DNA of 64,000 nucleotides from NCBI GenBank assembly GCA_947628665.1, contig CANRAU010000010.1:1-64000 (forward strand), read 5' to 3'. The notes beneath the pieces were generated by a model that had not been told where the DNA came from, ran no database searches, and was given only the letters and a program-made list of their open reading frames with translations. Positions 36,874-44,896 of the stretch are shown here, piece after piece. Within the stretch, counting starts at the first letter, position 1, and each line of letters starts with the position of its first letter. Source of the DNA: an uncultured Clostridia bacterium (lineage in GTDB: Bacteria > Bacillota > Clostridia > Oscillospirales > Acutalibacteraceae). Both the position numbers and the translations under genes were made by a program.

Positions 36874-38340
36874 ATGAAGAAATACATGAAAAAGTCCGAG
36901 GTGTGGACCTACGGGATCGGACTTTTCGGCGTTGCCCTTTTGACGGGCTGGATGCCGGATTACACCTACACCTTTTTTAACGATTTTGCCTTTAAAGGCA
37001 CGAGCATCAATCCCGAGACCATTACCGGCGTGTTGGCGCTTGTATTCGGCGCGGCGGGCATTGTCGGCGCGGCGTGCGAGCTGATCATCGGTATTTTGGT
37101 GGACCGCACCCGCACCAAGTGGGGCAAGATCCGTCCGTGGTTTGGCTTCGGCGTGATCCCGCTGGCGGTCATCGCTTTTTTGGTGTTCCTGCCGCCGAAA
37201 ACCAACAATCCTACCGTGGCGATCGGCTGGATGTTCGTGATTTATGCATTGTACACGGCGGCCAGCTGTGCGGTGGAAAGTCCGTGCAACTGCTTCGGCG
37301 CGTGCTGCACACCGAATCCGCAGGAGCGCGGCGACGCGATCTCTATCGCCAGCATTTTCCGTTCCGTCGGGCAGTCCGGCGGTATGGCAATTATTTTTGT
37401 TGTTGGCGCGCTCATGAAACTGACTATGGGCAAGCAACAGTACAAAACCGCCGAAGGGCAGGGCTTGGATCTGGTCATTTCTACCGCGATCTGTGTGCTC
37501 GGCTGTGTGCTGTTCGTGATGATCTTCTTCTTCAACAACCGCGAGCGCGTACCCTATACGGCGGAAAAGGTCAGCCTGCTTGAAAGCCTGAAGTTCGTTT
37601 TCACCAACAAAAACCTGCTTATGGTCTCTCTGACCAAATTCACGGGCTTCGGCCGCGGCGTGTATTCTACGGTCAGCTTGTACATAGCGGTTTATCTGCT
37701 CGGCTCCAAGGATTTGAAACTCGGCCTGCTTTTGCCCATGGGTATCGGCACGGCGGTCGGTATGCTGATTGTGAAAAAGCTCCTGAAAATGTGGGATACG
37801 CGCAAGGTGTATATCGTCTGTTGCCTGTACGGCGCAGCCAGCCTCGGCGTGCTGTATGTCCTCTCCAAGATCATCGGTTTTAACCCCTCGGTGTTGATGA
37901 TCCCGTTCCTGATCGTCAACTTCTTCGTCGGTCTCCAACATGGCAACACCAATTTGACGCCCAACGTCATGATTGCGGACTGCGTAGACGAGATCGAATG
38001 GAAAACTGGCAAACGGCAGGAGGGTCTTTGCTATGCGGGCTACGGCTTCTTTGCAAAGGTCGCCGCAGCGCTGACCAAATCCTTCGGGCCTGCCCTTGTG
38101 TTGTGGTCGGGCTATAAAGTGTCCACCGACATCAACGTGGCTTATGCGACGCAGACGACGGATACCTTAAACAAACTGTTGATGATCTACACCCTGATCC
38201 CCGCCATTTTCGTCATCGGGCAAATGCTTCCGATCCTGTTCTATGATCTGACGGGCGAGAAGAAAGAAAGAATCACCAGAGAATTGCAGGAGCGTCGCGG
38301 ACTTTCCGAAACGAATGCAAGCACAGCGGAGGAGGCGTGA
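36874..38340 (+). CDS. GPH-family cation:sugar symporter (MFS)
   Basis: The 488-residue protein has about 12 helices with the GPH signatures GILVDRTRTKWGKIRPW and DEIEWKTGKRQEGL. It is a paralogue of the transporter at 29071, though clearly divergent. The ATG at 36874 is chosen because GGGGGA precedes it; earlier in-frame ATGs lie in the terminator-bearing leader. A membrane-anchored protein follows four bases later. Confidence 0.87.
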   Translation: MKKYMKKSEVWTYGIGLFGVALLTGWMPDYTYTFFNDFAFKGTSINPETITGVLALVFGAAGIVGAACELIIGILVDRTRTKWGKIRPWFGFGVIPLAVIAFLVFLPPKTNNPTVAIGWMFVIYALYTAASCAVESPCNCFGACCTPNPQERGDAISIASIFRSVGQSGGMAIIFVVGALMKLTMGKQQYKTAEGQGLDLVISTAICVLGCVLFVMIFFFNNRERVPYTAEKVSLLESLKFVFTNKNLLMVSLTKFTGFGRGVYSTVSLYIAVYLLGSKDLKLGLLLPMGIGTAVGMLIVKKLLKMWDTRKVYIVCCLYGAASLGVLYVLSKIIGFNPSVLMIPFLIVNFFVGLQHGNTNLTPNVMIADCVDEIEWKTGKRQEGLCYAGYGFFAKVAAALTKSFGPALVLWSGYKVSTDINVAYATQTTDTLNKLLMIYTLIPAIFVIGQMLPILFYDLTGEKKERITRELQERRGLSETNASTAEEA

Positions 38341-38343
38341 GCA

Positions 38344-39144
38344 ATGGCAGTAAAAACCAAGACCCCCAAGCAGACGCAGGAAGAAAAGGACACGACCACC
38401 AAACGGTTTGACTCCATCTATATGACGGTTTGCATTTGCGCGGCTGTTGTGATTTTGACCGCGGCGTGCATCGGCGTCGTGCGCGGTAAGTTCGTCATGT
38501 TCCACCCCGACCGCGTGGCCAAACAGTATTGCGACAGCGCGGTGGTCGGCAAAGACCCCTTTAATTCGCTCAAATACACCACGCTCATCAAGAACAACTA
38601 TCTCGGCGACTATTTTCGGAATAATTATGTAAAGCCGCAGCTCACAGAGGGCGTCAAAGTCAAAGAGCGCACGCCCGAGGAGCTCGGTAAGCTCAAAGGG
38701 CAGCTTGCCGACATCATGGATGCGTTTTACGCCGACATCGTTGCGACCAATACGGACAAAACGCTGGACGGGGTGTTAAAGCAATACACGGCGAAATACG
38801 CGGAAGCCTATCAGGAGGTGTTCGGCGAACCCGCATCCTCCGAGGACGATATGGTGACCTGCTTTGAAGCGAGCGTAAGCAATTACAGCAGCAAAAACGC
38901 GCTTGCGGCGCAAAACGCCGAGAGCGAGGTCACCAAGGAATATTCCGACGAGGAGGTCGCAAGCTATAAAGCCGGACTTTCCGAAGCGGCAAAGGCGCAG
39001 TATACCAAGTTCAACCTTTCGCCCGAGGACATTCAGGCGGTTTGCGAAGTCACCTACACCTACACGGTAGACGGACAGGCGCAAAGCGAGGTTTGCACCG
39101 TCGTGCAGATCGGCGCACAGTGGTACGTGGATATTTCCGCATAA
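38344..39144 (+). CDS. Membrane-anchored protein of unknown function
   Basis: The 266-residue protein has a charged cytoplasmic tail of about 22 residues (many Lys/Thr), one membrane helix (about 25-46), and an external acidic domain without cysteine motifs. The domain is mixed helix and strand and ends in a TYTYTVDGQAQSEVCTVVQI strand-rich stretch, like some NTF2-like or DUF-type extracellular domains. It starts four bases after the transporter stop, so it is cotranscribed and may assist it. No family is recognised. Confidence 0.75.
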   Translation: MAVKTKTPKQTQEEKDTTTKRFDSIYMTVCICAAVVILTAACIGVVRGKFVMFHPDRVAKQYCDSAVVGKDPFNSLKYTTLIKNNYLGDYFRNNYVKPQLTEGVKVKERTPEELGKLKGQLADIMDAFYADIVATNTDKTLDGVLKQYTAKYAEAYQEVFGEPASSEDDMVTCFEASVSNYSSKNALAAQNAESEVTKEYSDEEVASYKAGLSEAAKAQYTKFNLSPEDIQAVCEVTYTYTVDGQAQSEVCTVVQIGAQWYVDISA

Positions 39145-39162
39145 ATTTTTTGGATTTTTTCA

Positions 39163-39198
39163 AAAGACGCAGACAGCCGCAGCGCTTTCTGCGTCTTT
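39163..39198 (+). terminator. Terminator after the membrane-anchored protein gene
   Basis: AAAGACGCAGA (39163-39173) pairs with TCTGCGTCTTT (39188-39198), followed by CTTTAT. It closes the transporter operon and separates it from the sigma-factor module. Confidence 0.85.
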
Positions 39199-39230
39199 CT
39201 TTATGAAAAGGATCCGAAAGGAGCATTTAT

Positions 39231-40097
39231 ATGAAGTTTATGAATCAAGCCGTTTGCGATCTGCGCGGCTATAATTCTCCCACGACCGCCGGCCAAATCA
39301 AATCCATTACCAACGCAGCGCTTGTGATCTTGCCGAAGGATGCCGACGAACAAACCCGCGCAGCCTTCGCTAAAATCAAAATGCGCAACGTCGCCTCTAC
39401 CGTATATTGTGATACACAGACGGAGATCCACCAGTGCAACGGCGATACGATACTTCAGAACGGCAACGTCCCCGACGGCGAAAGTATGTATGTCATCAAC
39501 GGCAAAGCGCGCATCATGCCGCTTTCCGAAGAGAAGCACGTCAGCCTGATCATCAACGGCGATGTGCTGTATGACGAAGGCAATGCACATGTGCAATTGC
39601 TGACGGTCAACGGCAAAGCAAGACCTGTAGATTTCCGCCATTCGGAAATTTTGCCGGATGAAGCCATTTTAACGGCGGAACGGTTTGTCGGCGAGGGGGA
39701 TCATGCCTATTGCGCCGAAAGCATCGCGGTCGTGCAGGCAGTTCCGCCCGAAGCGCACGGGAAACTGCACGCAGACGTTATTTTGGCGCATCTGAGCGTG
39801 CAAAAAAGCCAAATCGTGCCGGACGCAGATACCATATGGTACGCAGAGGATCTCGACAACGTCATTTTTCGGAAAAACAGCAGCAAATTTACACTGACCC
39901 GCTCGCTTTTACAGGATCTGCCGGGCAAATTGGTGGTGGCAAATGTTGCGTCGCTGTATATCGATAAGGCGGTAGACGCCGCGCTTTTGCGCGAAAAGGT
40001 GCTTATGCTGTTGCGTGTCGGCAAGGTACACGCCCCGAAAGCCGCCCGTGATACGGTACAAATGCTTTGCTGTCAGGTAGGGTCGGTCGGCAGATGA
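39231..40097 (+). CDS. Unknown protein coupled to an ECF sigma factor
   Basis: The 288-residue protein has no signal peptide or obvious membrane helix. Its middle contains repeated short strands with glycine turns (MYVINGKARIMPL, VSLIINGDVLYDEGN, QLLTVNGKARPV) suggesting a beta-rich, possibly beta-helical, fold; bactofilin-like is a guess. It overlaps the sigma factor start by ATGA, so the two are translated together. It could sense or bind the sigma factor, but it is not a recognisable anti-sigma factor. Confidence 0.7.
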   Translation: MKFMNQAVCDLRGYNSPTTAGQIKSITNAALVILPKDADEQTRAAFAKIKMRNVASTVYCDTQTEIHQCNGDTILQNGNVPDGESMYVINGKARIMPLSEEKHVSLIINGDVLYDEGNAHVQLLTVNGKARPVDFRHSEILPDEAILTAERFVGEGDHAYCAESIAVVQAVPPEAHGKLHADVILAHLSVQKSQIVPDADTIWYAEDLDNVIFRKNSSKFTLTRSLLQDLPGKLVVANVASLYIDKAVDAALLREKVLMLLRVGKVHAPKAARDTVQMLCCQVGSVGR

Positions 40098-40591
40098 GCC
40101 GCAGCGATCCAATCCAAACCTTTGACGCGGTATATGCGGCGCTGTTTAACGATGTGTACGCCTATTTTTGCCTGTGCTTCGGCGAACAGGCGGCACAGGA
40201 CTTGTCACAGGAGATTTTTCTGCGGGTGTGGCAGGCGATCGACCGGGCGCGCGAGCCGGAAAATTGGCGCGCGTGGGTGTTCCGTTGCGCGGTCAATTTA
40301 AAAAACGATTTCCTGCGCCGACGATATGCCGAAAATCATGCACAGGAAACCGTCGAGCCGCCCCCGCCGCCGTCCGTTGCCGACGGCGACAGCAGGATCG
40401 CCGTTGCCAAGGCTTTGGCGGCGCTGCCCGAAGAGGAACGCGAACTGCTGATTTTCAAAAATGCGGGTCTTAGCAGCCAAGAGATCGGCGAGACGCTGCA
40501 CATTAGCGCTTCTGCGGTGCGCACACGGCTGCAAAAGGCGAAGCAGGACTTTAAACAACGATTGGAAGCGGAGGGTATAACAAATGCTTGA
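40094..40591 (+). CDS. ECF-type RNA polymerase sigma factor
   Basis: The 165-residue protein has sigma region 2 (about 8-47, AAQDLSQEIFLRVWQAI). Region 4 (about 105-157) contains LPEEERELLIFKNAGLSSQE and the helix-turn-helix GETLHISASAVRTRLQKA. Region 3 is missing, as in ECF factors. It directs RNA polymerase to a stress or envelope regulon that cannot be read from this window. It is sandwiched between an unknown protein and a 64-residue protein by overlapping starts and stops. Confidence 0.88.
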   Translation: MSRSDPIQTFDAVYAALFNDVYAYFCLCFGEQAAQDLSQEIFLRVWQAIDRAREPENWRAWVFRCAVNLKNDFLRRRYAENHAQETVEPPPPPSVADGDSRIAVAKALAALPEEERELLIFKNAGLSSQEIGETLHISASAVRTRLQKAKQDFKQRLEAEGITNA

Positions 40592-40778
40592 TACCGAAAA
40601 AGCGCTGCGCGATGCGATTTCGGCGTATTATCCGAGCACGGCTGTCCGCGCGGCGGTGAAACGGCGCATTCTGCCCCATTCGAGCGGCATTCAGCTCGTG
40701 TCGGTACACCAAAACAGTGCGGCGATCATGCGAAAGATCTTTCGTCGCTGCGACAAACTGATGCGGAATATCGCCTGA
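40584..40778 (+). CDS. Small protein following the ECF sigma factor
   Basis: The 64-residue basic protein overlaps the sigma gene by eight bases. Its first 30 residues (DTEKALRDAISAYYPSTAVR) are helical. There is no membrane helix, zinc-binding motif or asiatactic feature, so a classical anti-sigma factor is not visible. It may be a truncated or minimal partner. Confidence that it is translated comes from the coupling and coding-like composition. Confidence 0.55.
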   Translation: MLDTEKALRDAISAYYPSTAVRAAVKRRILPHSSGIQLVSVHQNSAAIMRKIFRRCDKLMRNIA

Positions 40779-40824
40779 TGGGTACGCATGAAAAAATAGT
40801 TAAAAATTATCTATTTATATTTGC

Positions 40825-40871
40825 ACAAAAAAACAGACCGATGGCAGGGTTTCCGAATGCCTCGGTCTGTT
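40825..40871 (-). terminator. Terminator of the TetR-type gene, possibly bidirectional
   Basis: AACAGACCGA (40832-40841) pairs with TCGGTCTGTT (40862-40871), and GGCA/TGCC extends the inner stem. Read on the minus strand it runs into TTTTTTTGTGC, so it mainly ends the minus-strand gene. On the plus strand it may stop the sigma operon less efficiently. Confidence 0.8.
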
Positions 40872-40944
40872 GGATTATTTATAGGTTTGGACGCTCCGGC
40901 TTGAACGCCCGCAAGAGGAGAAACAGCCTGCGATCAAGCGGCTT

Positions 40945-41598
40945 TCAGCCGACGTGGGACTGCGTCTGCGCGGCGTTTTCAAGCTCCCAGCCCCGCATCC
41001 AAATGTGCAGTACTTTTTGAAAGGTCTGTTCGCGCTCGTGCAAATGGGTCTCTAAATTTTCGGGGTACAAATCGCTTTTTTGCAGACCGCTCCCCAAAAT
41101 CACATCGTCAAGGAGTGACATAAGCAGCGTGACGAGCGCCGTACCGGTCGCGTCGTCGGAAATATGCGCATGGATCACGTCCTGCAAAATCTTCTGCAAA
41201 TTTGCCGAGAGAACCCTTTGCCGAATGGCGCTGAGCTTCGCCTGCAATCCGGGCGGCGGCACGGCGCGCGCCCCGATGATGACCTTGATCTGCTCGGGGT
41301 GCATACGGAAAAAATACAGCCAAACGCGATACAAATGCAGCAGATCGGTTTCCAGATCGGCCGCCGCATCGGTTCGGAACTGCTGCAAATGCGCCGACAA
41401 CTGTGTATACGCCGCCTCCACGCAGGCGACGTACAGCACCTCTTTGCTTCGGTAAACGCGGCGAAGGCGGGCGGGGGTAAATCCGCCCATTTCACAAATC
41501 CGCCGCAAAGAAGCGTAAGCAAAGCCGTATTCGCCGAAATCGTGCATGGCGGCTTGCAGGACCTGTTTTTTGTCTATTTCCAATGGCTGCTGTCTCAT
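40945..41598 (-). CDS. TetR/AcrR-family transcriptional regulator
   Basis: The 217-residue protein has an N-terminal helix-turn-helix: QAAMHDFGEYGFAYASLRRI followed by CEMGGFTPARLRRVYRSKEVLY. The rest is helical with no cysteine or metal motif, as expected for a ligand-binding domain. The start at 41598 is chosen because GGCGGTGG precedes it and a promoter occupies the sequence upstream, including a longer in-frame start. It could regulate itself or the adjacent lipoprotein gene. Confidence 0.82.
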   Translation of the reverse strand: MRQQPLEIDKKQVLQAAMHDFGEYGFAYASLRRICEMGGFTPARLRRVYRSKEVLYVACVEAAYTQLSAHLQQFRTDAAADLETDLLHLYRVWLYFFRMHPEQIKVIIGARAVPPPGLQAKLSAIRQRVLSANLQKILQDVIHAHISDDATGTALVTLLMSLLDDVILGSGLQKSDLYPENLETHLHEREQTFQKVLHIWMRGWELENAAQTQSHVG

Positions 41599-41644
41599 CG
41601 TTCCACCGCCCAATGTCAGATTTTTCGTATGGGAATGTATCTCT

Positions 41645-41673
41645 ATTTTAGCACGCATTGTAAAGTTTCGCAA
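41645..41673 (-). promoter_or_regulatory. Promoter of the TetR-type gene
   Basis: On the minus strand TTGCGA (41668-41673) lies 17 bp before TAAAAT (41645-41650). It gives a leader of about 40 nt and rules out the longer protein start. Confidence 0.75.
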
Positions 41674-41720
41674 CCCGCAAAATGCCGCAATGCATGCGTT
41701 CGGTATCCGTCAAAGGTTCG

Positions 41721-42626
41721 TCAAAAGTCGATTCGCGCCGACACGCAGTAGTGGTCGGAAACAAAGGTATCGTCGATTTTCTCCCGATGGATCGTATATG
41801 CCGTTGCAGTGCCGTCGACACTTGAAAAGATGAAGTCGATCGGCTCGCCCTCGGTGTACTGTCCCCAGTCGTGATAACTCGCGAAATGCGCCCCGTCCCC
41901 CGCCGAATCCGCCGCGCTGACAAAGCCGGCGTCGTGAAGCGCTTTGCACACCGTTCCGCTTGCATCCTGGTTAAAGTCCCCCGTGATGACGGTGGGGAGC
42001 GTACCGCCGTATTTCTTTCCGATTTGTACCGCGCGTTCGAGGATCAGCTGTCCGCCTAAGGTGCGCGCATCTTCGCTGACGTTATCAAGATGCGTGTTGA
42101 AATGCGCATATGTAAATCCCGTCTCGCGGTTTTTCAGCACCACATAGGAGCATACGCGGTTGCAGCCCGCGTCCGGATATTTCGATTCCGTATCGGGCGT
42201 GTCCGAGATCCAAAATGTCCCGCTTTCGCACAGGTCATATTTTTCCCGCAAATAGAAAATACCGCTCATTTCCGAGGTCTTTTCGTTTTTGTCGCCGCCG
42301 CGCGGCACACCGTAGTAGGCGTAATCGGGCAGCAGCGTTTCCATTTTTTCGACCCAGTCGCTGTTGATCTCCTGCACGCCGAAGGAATCGGGCGCAATGT
42401 CGGCCATCTGCTTGGCAAAAAGCGGCGCGCGCTTTCCGGAAGACGTCCCTTTCCAAAGACTGCCCCACGGCGCGGCGGTATTGTAGGTCGCAATGACGGG
42501 TGAAGCACTGTTTTCGGCAAGCCTTGCGCGGACGGATTCGGTTTGCTCTCCGGCGGTCTGCGCCCCGCAGGATGAAAGCAACAGCACAGCTAAAAGAATA
42601 GCGGGTAAAATTCTGCGTTTACGCAT
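41721..42626 (-). CDS. Endonuclease/exonuclease/phosphatase-family lipoprotein
   Basis: The 301-residue protein begins with a lipoprotein signal whose lipobox is LLSSC (Cys20), so it is anchored outside the cell. The EEP-fold motifs are present: a VQEINSD glutamate site, THLDN (FNTHLDNVSEDA), GDFNQDASG, and DHYCVSARI. These fit a metal-dependent phosphodiesterase acting on DNA, sugar-phosphate or phospholipid head groups. AAGGAGGAAC precedes the ATG. Confidence 0.85.
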   Translation of the reverse strand: MRKRRILPAILLAVLLLSSCGAQTAGEQTESVRARLAENSASPVIATYNTAAPWGSLWKGTSSGKRAPLFAKQMADIAPDSFGVQEINSDWVEKMETLLPDYAYYGVPRGGDKNEKTSEMSGIFYLREKYDLCESGTFWISDTPDTESKYPDAGCNRVCSYVVLKNRETGFTYAHFNTHLDNVSEDARTLGGQLILERAVQIGKKYGGTLPTVITGDFNQDASGTVCKALHDAGFVSAADSAGDGAHFASYHDWGQYTEGEPIDFIFSSVDGTATAYTIHREKIDDTFVSDHYCVSARIDF

Positions 42627-42662
42627 ATCTGTTCCTCCTTAAACGGGTGAAATACTGTTTTT

Positions 42663-42691
42663 AGCATACCACATCGCGTGCGGAAAAACAA
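42663..42691 (-). promoter_or_regulatory. Promoter of the EEP lipoprotein gene
   Basis: On the minus strand TTGTTT (42686-42691) lies 17 bp before TATGCT (42663-42668), giving a leader of about 30 nt. Confidence 0.7.
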
Positions 42692-42761
42692 GCGTTTTGC
42701 AAGGCGTCGGTCACCGCGCCGTCTTTCCCGGTTTTTCCAAAGGGTACGGCGGGAATTTCGA

Positions 42762-42790
42762 TTGACAAGCAGAAAAAATGCGCATATACT
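42762..42790 (+). promoter_or_regulatory. Promoter of the L,D-transpeptidase gene
   Basis: TTGACA (42762-42767) and TATACT (42785-42790) are 17 bp apart. The leader is about 100 nt. It is divergent from the lipoprotein promoter. Confidence 0.85.
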
Positions 42791-42895
42791 GTTTGTATAA
42801 AAATTTTGCTTGCGCCATTGCGGACGTTTGGAAAAGCCGAACGCGCGGGGACGCGACCCGTTTTGGGGCAGTACCGTAAGAATTGAGGAAAGAAC

Positions 42896-43900
42896 ATGGA
42901 ATTTTCGTCCAGCTATAAAAAAAGAACGCCGCCGAGAGGCAGAAAGCCCAAAAGACGCGCGAATAAGCGCGTGCTGTACATTATCCTGATATGCATCGCC
43001 GTGATCGCGCTGGCGGTCGGCGGTTTTTTCGGAATTCGGCATTACAAAGCGGCGCATCCGGCAGGCGGCCGTGTTTTTGAGCCTGTCGCGTCCACCGAGG
43101 CTCCTGCGCAGACTGCCCCCGTTTCCACAGAACCGCAAACGGACGCCCCGGAGAAGGTCGGGGATGTGGAAATAACGCCGTACACCGCGACCGTGTATTC
43201 CACGGTGGTGACCCTGAATGTGCGCAGTACCCCGTCTGCGGACGGCGATAAGCTCGGCATGGTCGGGCAGGACACGCCCCTTTCCGTAACGGGTCGCTGT
43301 TCAAACGGCTGGTATCGGATCGATTACAACGGCGGGACGGGCTATGTATCGGGTGAGTATGTCGCCCAAAAGGAAGGGGACACCGCAAACGCCAACGCCC
43401 CGTATCAGCTCAAGGTGAACCGCAAGCAGAATATCGTGATCGCCTACAGCAAGGACGCGGACGGCAAATATACCGTGCCGGCCAAAGCGATGGTCTGCTC
43501 GGTCGGTACGGACAATTTGACGCCGACGGGGACTTACAACACCAGTGACCGCTATGCATGGCGGCTGTTGTCGGGCAATGTGTACGGACAGTACGCGACG
43601 CGCATTTCCGGACCGTATCTGTTCCACTCCGTACCGTACAACACCCAGCAAAAGGACGATTTGGAATACGAAGAATACAACAAATTGGGACAGGCCGCCT
43701 CGCTTGGGTGTATTCGCCTGTCGGTCGAGGACGCAAAGTGGATCTATGACAACTGCCCCAAAGGCACCACGGTCGTCATTTATGACAGCGACGCAAAAGA
43801 GCCGCTCGCCAAGCCCACGCCCATACACATTGACCGGCAGGACAGCCGACGTGGCTGGGATCCCACCGATCCCGATCCCAAGAACCCTTGGAAGCAGTAA
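42896..43900 (+). CDS. Membrane-anchored L,D-transpeptidase with SH3 domain
   Basis: The 334-residue protein has a basic cytoplasmic tail (1-25), one membrane helix (about 26-47), a Pro/Thr-rich linker, and a bacterial SH3 domain (about 105-156). A YkuD catalytic domain (about 170-298) follows. The active-site segment is ASLGCIRLS with Cys272; the usual SHGC reads SLGC, a variant seen in other Firmicutes. It would make 3-3 peptidoglycan cross-links or attach proteins outside the membrane. Enterococcal Ldt acts on D-Asx-branched stems, which is relevant to the operon at 337-4159. Confidence 0.88.
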   Translation: MEFSSSYKKRTPPRGRKPKRRANKRVLYIILICIAVIALAVGGFFGIRHYKAAHPAGGRVFEPVASTEAPAQTAPVSTEPQTDAPEKVGDVEITPYTATVYSTVVTLNVRSTPSADGDKLGMVGQDTPLSVTGRCSNGWYRIDYNGGTGYVSGEYVAQKEGDTANANAPYQLKVNRKQNIVIAYSKDADGKYTVPAKAMVCSVGTDNLTPTGTYNTSDRYAWRLLSGNVYGQYATRISGPYLFHSVPYNTQQKDDLEYEEYNKLGQAASLGCIRLSVEDAKWIYDNCPKGTTVVIYDSDAKEPLAKPTPIHIDRQDSRRGWDPTDPDPKNPWKQ

Positions 43901-44214
43901 GCTCCGGCGCGGCCTTTGCGGGATAGGAAAAACAGAACAGACGGCTTCTTTCGGATGGGCGAAGGAAGCCGTTTTTTCTGCTCTCTTTTGGGGCATTCTT
44001 GCTCCTGCGGGGGCAAAAGCCGCGCCTGTATGAATTTCAAGAAAAGGACTACAGGAAAGATGGAAAAACAGCATATCTTGTCAAAAACCGCCGTATTTTC
44101 CGCTATTTGCCACAAAATATAGTGTTTTGTTTTATCACTTTTTCACAAACAGAACTTTGGTTCGTTCCGCTCCCCCAAGCGCGGCTTACAATATAACCAA
44201 AGGGGGAGACGAAC
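43901..44214. other. Intergenic region between L,D-transpeptidase and Xre genes
   Basis: Apart from the terminator at 43941-43977 I see no gene or repeat. The 3' half is AT-rich. A TACAAT at 44187-44192 could be the -10 of the Xre gene, but no convincing -35 accompanies it. Confidence 0.5.
43941..43977 (+). terminator. Terminator of the L,D-transpeptidase gene
   Basis: ACGGCTTCTTTCG (43941-43953) pairs with CGAAGGAAGCCGT (43960-43972) with one mismatch and is followed by TTTTTCTG. Confidence 0.9.
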
Positions 44215-44454
44215 ATGATGAAACTGCAAAGCTTTGCGGATGCACTGTGTTTCGCGCGTATGAACAGGGGGCTTACGCAAAAACAGACGGCCGATGCTGT
44301 CGGGCTATCGTCGCGGCAATATCGGGATCTGGAACTCGGAAAAGCGGATCCGAGGCTCTCAACGGCAATTCGACTGGCCGTTTTTTTAGACATCCCATTG
44401 GACAAGATGGAAAATGGGGAACAGATACATGCGGCGCACATACACCCCGAGTAG
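44215..44454 (+). CDS. Xre-family helix-turn-helix protein
   Basis: The 79-residue protein is almost only an HTH_3 domain: FARMNRGLTQKQTADAVGLS and SRQYRDLELGKADPRLSTAI are the recognition region. It is a DNA-binding regulator with no added sensor. GGGGGAGAC precedes the ATG. Its end overlaps the next gene in another frame, implying cotranslation. Confidence 0.82.
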   Translation: MMKLQSFADALCFARMNRGLTQKQTADAVGLSSRQYRDLELGKADPRLSTAIRLAVFLDIPLDKMENGEQIHAAHIHPE

Positions 44455-44680
44455 GGAGTGGTGCGTGCATGCGCATGGTATATATCGAACCTACGGTATG
44501 CGTTGCTTTCACGCGTATCGCGGTCGAAAAAAGCTGGTTTGCGTGTTTCATGATGTAACGACCGATCCGCTGTTTGCCGTGCGATTGGCGTATTTGTGCA
44601 CAAAGGAGCAGGTGGAGCTGTGCCATTTTCGCGATATTGTGTACGATCTAACCGATTTATCGCCGCCGAAAATTCCGTAA
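44429..44680 (+). CDS. DUF6514-like small protein
   Basis: The 83-residue protein opens MRRTYTPSREWCV and contains VCVFHDVTTDPLFAVRLA and HFRDIVYDL. This is the pattern of DUF6514-type proteins (a D(V/I)(T/S)xD segment and a C-terminal HxxDxVxD segment). Function is unknown to me. The start at 44429 overlaps the Xre gene by 26 bases; an ATG five codons earlier (44414) is also possible. Confidence 0.65.
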   Translation: MRRTYTPSREWCVHAHGIYRTYGMRCFHAYRGRKKLVCVFHDVTTDPLFAVRLAYLCTKEQVELCHFRDIVYDLTDLSPPKIP

Positions 44681-44715
44681 TGTACCGCGGCTATAGGAAA
44701 AATGGAAAAGGGCGG

Positions 44716-44758
44716 ACAGCCTGCGGCAGGATAGAATTCCCCGCAGGCTGTGTTTTTT
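44716..44758 (+). terminator. Terminator of the Xre/DUF6514 unit
   Basis: ACAGCCTGCGG (44716-44726) pairs perfectly with CCGCAGGCTGT (44741-44751), followed by GTTTTTT. Confidence 0.9.
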
Positions 44759-44833
44759 ATCTGATGACCCCCGTGCGGCGCGCCTGCCAAAAAATGCACA
44801 AAAACACCCTATGATTTTTCTACACCGTGTTGC

Positions 44834-44862
44834 TTGCTTTAGGTGTGCAGTCGTGATACCAT
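44834..44862 (+). promoter_or_regulatory. Promoter of the DUF2804 gene
   Basis: TTGCTT (44834-44839) lies 17 bp before TACCAT (44857-44862), with TG one base ahead of the -10 (extended form). Confidence 0.6.
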
Positions 44863-44896
44863 AAGAATAGATAGAAAAGATAAAGGAGTGTTTGCT

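Noticed and set aside
41599-41673. Longer N-terminus for the TetR-type regulator
   Set aside because: The extra 25 codons overlap the gene's own -35/-10 promoter. The shorter start has a ribosome site and fits the family.
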